Origin: Pseudobacteriovorax antillogorgiicola
GTDB lineage: Bacteria > Bdellovibrionota_B > Oligoflexia > Oligoflexales > RGVZ01
Length of the DNA stretch: 6,507 bases
Assembly: GCA_945897695.1 (NCBI GenBank)
Contig: CAMDGW010000138.1
Coordinates: forward strand, 1-6,507
Reading direction: 5' to 3'
The first letter of the stretch is position 1. Each line of letters opens with the position of its first letter. Shown here one piece after another: positions 6,134 through 6,507 of the stretch. Under the pieces are notes generated by a model. That model was not told the origin of the DNA and did no database searches. It saw only the letters and a program-made list of their open reading frames with translations. A program made the translations under genes and the position numbers.

Positions 6134-6507
6134 AGAGGTCTCCATTGCACCATGAAGATTAGACCAAACCAACTACCAGCAAGTAACGCAAAGCCAATCA
6201 GGCTCATGCGGGCTACGCGCTGAGGCCGGTAATTTAGCACTCCCTTTAGTACGAGGATGCTGAGATACCAAAACCAGACAAATACCGCCCAGATCACTTT
6301 AGGCAAGATATTCATCTCTGGGGGAACTGCTCCCACCATAAAATATAGTGCGCCACTAACGAGACCAAGGGATATAAACGTAAAGCCAATCCATAGGGCG
6401 ATATTTAGCGCACGAGTTAGATTGGTGATGGCAGGAAATCTTTCCGGAAGATCGTTAAGTTGGCGTTTTTTTAGTTTCTTATCTAGCCAGATAAAAAGCA
6501 AACTCAT
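6130..6507 (-). CDS. hemX: CcsA/HemX family membrane protein, C-terminal part
   Basis: The last 125 residues of a membrane protein of the cytochrome c assembly (CcsA/ResC/HemX) family are in the window. DLPERFPAITNLTRALN (19-35) matches the family pattern of a charged cytoplasmic stretch before a helix. It is followed by three hydrophobic segments at about 36-59, 68-90 and 102-121, with the LPKVIWAVFVWFWY (68-81) block corresponding to the DPKxxW region of CcsA. An ATG stands at the window edge, but family members are about 260-280 residues with several more N-terminal helices, so this Met is probably internal and the gene runs on. No histidine and no WGxxWxWD motif is present in this part. 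The position directly before hemA favours HemX, a membrane protein affecting HemA or heme handling, but a true cytochrome c synthase subunit cannot be excluded. Its stop overlaps the hemA start by 4 bases. Confidence 0.8.
   Translation of the reverse strand: MSLLFIWLDKKLKKRQLNDLPERFPAITNLTRALNIALWIGFTFISLGLVSGALYFMVGAVPPEMNILPKVIWAVFVWFWYLSILVLKGVLNYRPQRVARMSLIGFALLAGSWFGLIFMVQWRPL

Noticed and set aside
6133..6172. Upstream in-frame ATG codons at 6172 and 6145 as the hemA start
   Set aside because: The GGAG that serves ATG 6133 overlaps ATG 6145. The 6133 start gives the same ATGA overlap as the next junction, and the extra residues match nothing in the family.

Overview
The window looks like chromosomal DNA of a Gram-negative bacterium with moderate GC content. 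The organism makes 5-aminolevulinate by the C5 (glutamyl-tRNA) route: hemA encodes a glutamyl-tRNA reductase, which argues against a typical alphaproteobacterium using ALA synthase. The order hemX-hemA-hemC-hemD with a CcsA/HemX-type membrane protein is seen in deltaproteobacteria-like lineages, Bdellovibrionota and Firmicutes. I lean towards the first two from the overall look, but I cannot assign a taxon.

Layout. Positions 1-922 (minus) hold the N-terminal 307 residues of a divergent SelO/YdiU-like (UPF0061) protein; its C-terminus lies outside the window. Positions 923-1223 are a 301-bp divergent intergenic region. It holds the strong ribosome binding site of the SelO-like gene, a leader with four alternating ACCTCC/GGAGG elements that could act as a translational switch, a weak promoter candidate, and a possible seven-codon leader ORF on the other strand. 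Positions 1224-2928 (plus) are a tight two-gene unit: an OsmC-family protein, then one base later an acetyl-CoA hydrolase/4-hydroxybutyrate-type CoA-transferase with a TTG start. Positions 2957-6507 (minus) are a tetrapyrrole operon read as hemX (partial) - hemA - hemC - hemD. The hemX/hemA and hemA/hemC junctions are 4-base ATGA overlaps, while hemD is set apart by 79 bp.

How the genes work together. HemA reduces glutamyl-tRNA to glutamate-1-semialdehyde, HemC builds hydroxymethylbilane from porphobilinogen, and HemD closes it to uroporphyrinogen III. HemL and HemB, needed between HemA and HemC, are not in the window. HemX is probably a membrane partner of HemA or a heme-handling protein. 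The OsmC/CoA-transferase pair and the SelO-like gene have no obvious link to heme synthesis. SelO enzymes and OsmC proteins are both associated with redox stress in characterised systems, so a stress theme for the left half is possible but is inference.

No mobile element, CRISPR array, tRNA or rRNA was recognised. The most unusual things are the alternating leader structure in front of the SelO-like gene and the loss, by hand alignment, of the canonical SelO nucleotide-binding lysine.
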